From JABFRJ01 sp031379035 (GTDB taxonomy: Bacteria; Pseudomonadota; Alphaproteobacteria; Rhizobiales; Hyphomicrobiaceae), in the NCBI GenBank assembly GCA_031379035.1, contig JANNEU010000135.1:1-6135 (forward strand): DNA of 6,135 nt, read 5' to 3'. Below the pieces are notes generated by a model. That model ran no database searches. It was not told the origin of the DNA and saw only the letters and a program-made list of their open reading frames with translations. Made by a program: the position numbers and the translations under genes. The stretch's first letter is position 1; each line of letters starts with the position of its first letter. Positions 4,475-6,135 of the stretch are shown here, one piece after another.

Positions 4475-4876
4475 TCTGAGTGGGAGTGCTTGCGTCGCAT
4501 CCCATGGTAGCGTTACCAAATTACCACTTGCCGTCAGCCACCGGCGCAGCGTTCGCAATTGTATTGACCCAAGACGAGAGCTTTGGCACTCGAAACGGCG
4601 TGTACAATGTGTGGGGAACGTCTTACTCTTCACGTGGTATTGCTTTGGCATGCGCGGCGCTGTGATCGGCCGGGCTAATGTGTGGTGTTTTACAAGCCAA
4701 ACGGACATTAATAAGCGTTTAGTGACAGGGAGCTATCGAATTTTTTGGGTGGGATTGTGACTGCAGGTTCAGGTTATTCCGTACCGCTTTGCAGGGTCGA
4801 TCTGCAGTGTGGACCGCCTTCTCACGGCGACGCAAATTCCGTCGCTTGTTTTCACAGAAAATTCGATATCTGAGCA
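4475..4876. other. Intergenic region after rtcA, no convincing gene
   Basis: About 400 bases separate rtcA from the next gene. Short open frames exist on both strands (for example 4480-4665 plus and 4427-4708 minus), but their products match nothing I recognise and have no good ribosome binding site. The stretch around 4680-4760 is visibly richer in A and T than its surroundings and may hold the promoter of the downstream gene. TTTACA at 4689-4694 is a fair -35, but its -10 is poor. Two small hairpins lie just after rtcA (4481-4504 and 4505-4518); neither has a T run. Confidence 0.5.
4826..4852 (+). terminator. Possible intrinsic terminator before the glycosyltransferase gene
   Basis: GCGACG (4827-4832) pairs perfectly with CGTCGC (4840-4845) around a 7-base loop, followed by TTGTTTT (4846-4852). 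This is a modest plus-strand intrinsic terminator. It lies about 350 bases after rtcA and 25 bases before the next ATG, so it may end read-through from the rtc operon, or be a leader structure of the next gene. Confidence 0.4.
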
Positions 4877-6135
4877 ATGACAAAGCCCTCAATTCTGCGT
4901 CGCATCGTCGGCCTCAGTTTACCGCTGGATGCTGTGTCACAGCAGCCAGGTAACGTTGCCGCTGGCGATGACGAGGTCACGGTGGCCGTCCGCCGTGGCG
5001 TTACTGCGGGCCGTAGCGGCCAAGAGGTGCCCACCGCGATACTCAGTAAAGCGCAGCGGCAATTGCAGTCGGCGTCGGGCAGTTCTGCCAACCAGGCTGA
5101 GCGGCTGACAGAGCTTCTCGATCTCATCGCGCAGTATCCCGACAATGAGCGACTGCAGGTGCTCGCCGCTCGTTTGGTTGATGCCGGCAAAGACAGTAAT
5201 CGCGCACCGCTGGTCTGGCAGGCGCTCTTCGAGAGACTGCCTGGCTCGACTGAAGCGTTGCGGATGCATTTGCGTTGGACGGCACGGCTGATTGATCATG
5301 CCGCCGCGCGTCGCATCCTGCAAAGCCGCTTTCCAAGCACTCCGTCCGGATACGACGAACTTCTGCTGTTTGCGCGTGGCTGCGAAGAGTTGAAAATGTT
5401 TGATGAGGCTGACCGGGCTTTCGAGAGCGCAATCAATCTCCAATCGTTGCGGGAGGAGCCCTATCTTGAGTTTGCGCGCAGCTTGCAGGCGCGAGGTTTT
5501 CTTGATCGTGCGGTTCGGGTTGTTGAACGGGCAGGAGAGCAGGTAACGGCCTCCGATGTGATGTTGCGCCTGAAGGCACGGATCAATCTTGATCGCTTTC
5601 AGCTCGATGCCATTGAGCCCACCGCGCGTGATGCAAGTCATGCCGGCAACGCGGCCCTGGCAACTCTGCTGAGGACGATTGCTGACCAGCGCATTGTGCC
5701 GGAGACTGGATTCCGCAGTTTCGTTGGCTCAATTCTGATGCTCAATGGAACGTTGGGATCGGGCGGGGCAGAGCGCCAACTGACGAATACGGCGATTGGA
5801 CTGCAGCGATGCGTGGACCAGGGGCAACAACTCTGTGATCGCGATATTATTGGTCCGATTACCGTGTGCGTCCGTTCCTTGACCTCGCGCCCGGGGGCCG
5901 ATTTCTTCAGACCACATCTGCAGAAGGCTAACGTCGCGACTTTGGAGTATTCCGGTCTTGAGCTTTATGGCGGGAATCGGCGGCAATCGCTGGTGCGGAG
6001 CATCGAAGAGACCCTGCGCTTTCTTCCACCACAAATGATCGAGGGAACAGAGCGGCTCACCGATGTGATCGCGGGGATCCGGCCCGAAGTCGTGCACATC
6101 TGGCAAGATGGGACGATTTTTGCCACGGCCTTGGC
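4877..6135 (+). CDS. GT-B glycosyltransferase with N-terminal helical-repeat region, 3' end cut off
   Basis: An open frame of 419 complete codons runs from the ATG at 4877 to the window end with no stop, so the gene is partial at its 3' end. A TGA lies in frame at 4871-4873, so the start cannot be further upstream; the ribosome binding site is weak. Residues about 55-275 look like amphipathic helical repeats of TPR type, as in ELLLFARGCEELKMFDEADRAFESAI (161-186). From about 283 a glycosyltransferase group 1 (GT4-like) N-terminal Rossmann domain begins: ILMLNGTLGSGGAERQLTNTAIGL (286-309) with the typical GGAERQL, then IRPEVVHIWQDGTIFATAL (401-419), the usual end of a beta strand with its loop. 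The catalytic C-terminal half would lie beyond the window. Such enzymes move sugars from nucleotide-sugar donors, often in capsule, LPS or exopolysaccharide synthesis. Substrate and pathway cannot be read here. Codons ending in T or A seem more common than in rtcB and rtcA. Confidence 0.82.
   Translation, partial: MTKPSILRRIVGLSLPLDAVSQQPGNVAAGDDEVTVAVRRGVTAGRSGQEVPTAILSKAQRQLQSASGSSANQAERLTELLDLIAQYPDNERLQVLAARLVDAGKDSNRAPLVWQALFERLPGSTEALRMHLRWTARLIDHAAARRILQSRFPSTPSGYDELLLFARGCEELKMFDEADRAFESAINLQSLREEPYLEFARSLQARGFLDRAVRVVERAGEQVTASDVMLRLKARINLDRFQLDAIEPTARDASHAGNAALATLLRTIADQRIVPETGFRSFVGSILMLNGTLGSGGAERQLTNTAIGLQRCVDQGQQLCDRDIIGPITVCVRSLTSRPGADFFRPHLQKANVATLEYSGLELYGGNRRQSLVRSIEETLRFLPPQMIEGTERLTDVIAGIRPEVVHIWQDGTIFATAL

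Noticed and set aside
4584..4599. TGGCAC at 4584-4589 as a sigma54 -24 element
   Set aside because: The nearest GC for the -12 element is one base too far away.
4646..4661. Sigma54-like site with GG at 4647-4648 and GC at 4659-4660
   Set aside because: The spacing fits, but the -12 half is poor (no TTGC) and no expected target gene follows closely; likely chance in GC-rich DNA.
4480..4760. Short plus-strand frames after rtcA (4480-4665, 4434-4760)
   Set aside because: No similarity I recognise, no ribosome binding site, and one overlaps the end of rtcA.

Overview
The window is a GC-rich stretch of bacterial DNA, most likely from a proteobacterium and possibly a betaproteobacterium of the Burkholderiales. 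That guess rests on the E. coli-like RtcB and RtcA sequences, the GC-rich codon use and the style of the intergenic inverted repeats. Nothing in the window fixes the genus.

Bases 2-4474 form an RNA-repair and RNA-quality-control locus read left to right. It holds the 3' part of a Ro60/TROVE-vWA gene (rsr), then about 640 bases without protein genes, then rtcB (3'-phosphate/5'-OH RNA ligase), a 317-base gap, and rtcA (RNA 3'-terminal phosphate cyclase). The Ro - Y RNA - rtcB - rtcA order is a known arrangement in some bacteria, for example Salmonella.

The rsr-rtcB gap holds the most interesting content. By hand folding I find four tandem Y RNAs, at about 1273-1409, 1422-1543, 1601-1681 and 1700-1858. 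Each has the 5' motif GRCGAATGCC pairing with a 3' TCGYC. Compensatory changes between copies support this pairing: GACGA goes with TCGTC, and GGCGA with TCGCC. In each copy an asymmetric internal loop is followed by a second helix of 7-8 bp. RNA-1 and RNA-4 also carry a circularly permuted tRNA-like module in the order T arm, acceptor 3' strand, apical loop, acceptor 5' strand, D arm. RNA-4 has a perfect 7-bp acceptor stem and an encoded ACCA. RNA-2 keeps a T arm but has no D arm. RNA-3 is a minimal Y RNA with no tRNA part. The terminal helix of RNA-4 is followed by six Ts and could act as a terminator just before rtcB.

The likely joint role is an inference from the families. Rsr binds the Y RNAs, the tRNA-like modules recruit tRNA-recognising enzymes or act as gates on the Ro ring, and RtcA and RtcB process and rejoin broken RNA ends. 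The promoter and any RtcR regulator lie outside the window.

The rtcB-rtcA gap is unusually long and contains a long imperfect hairpin (3184-3277) that may be a further structured RNA. After rtcA come about 400 bases without a convincing gene, with a terminator-like hairpin at 4826-4852. From 4877 to the window end an open frame of at least 419 codons encodes a GT-B glycosyltransferase with an N-terminal helical-repeat region. It has no stop inside the window and probably belongs to a separate surface-polysaccharide function.
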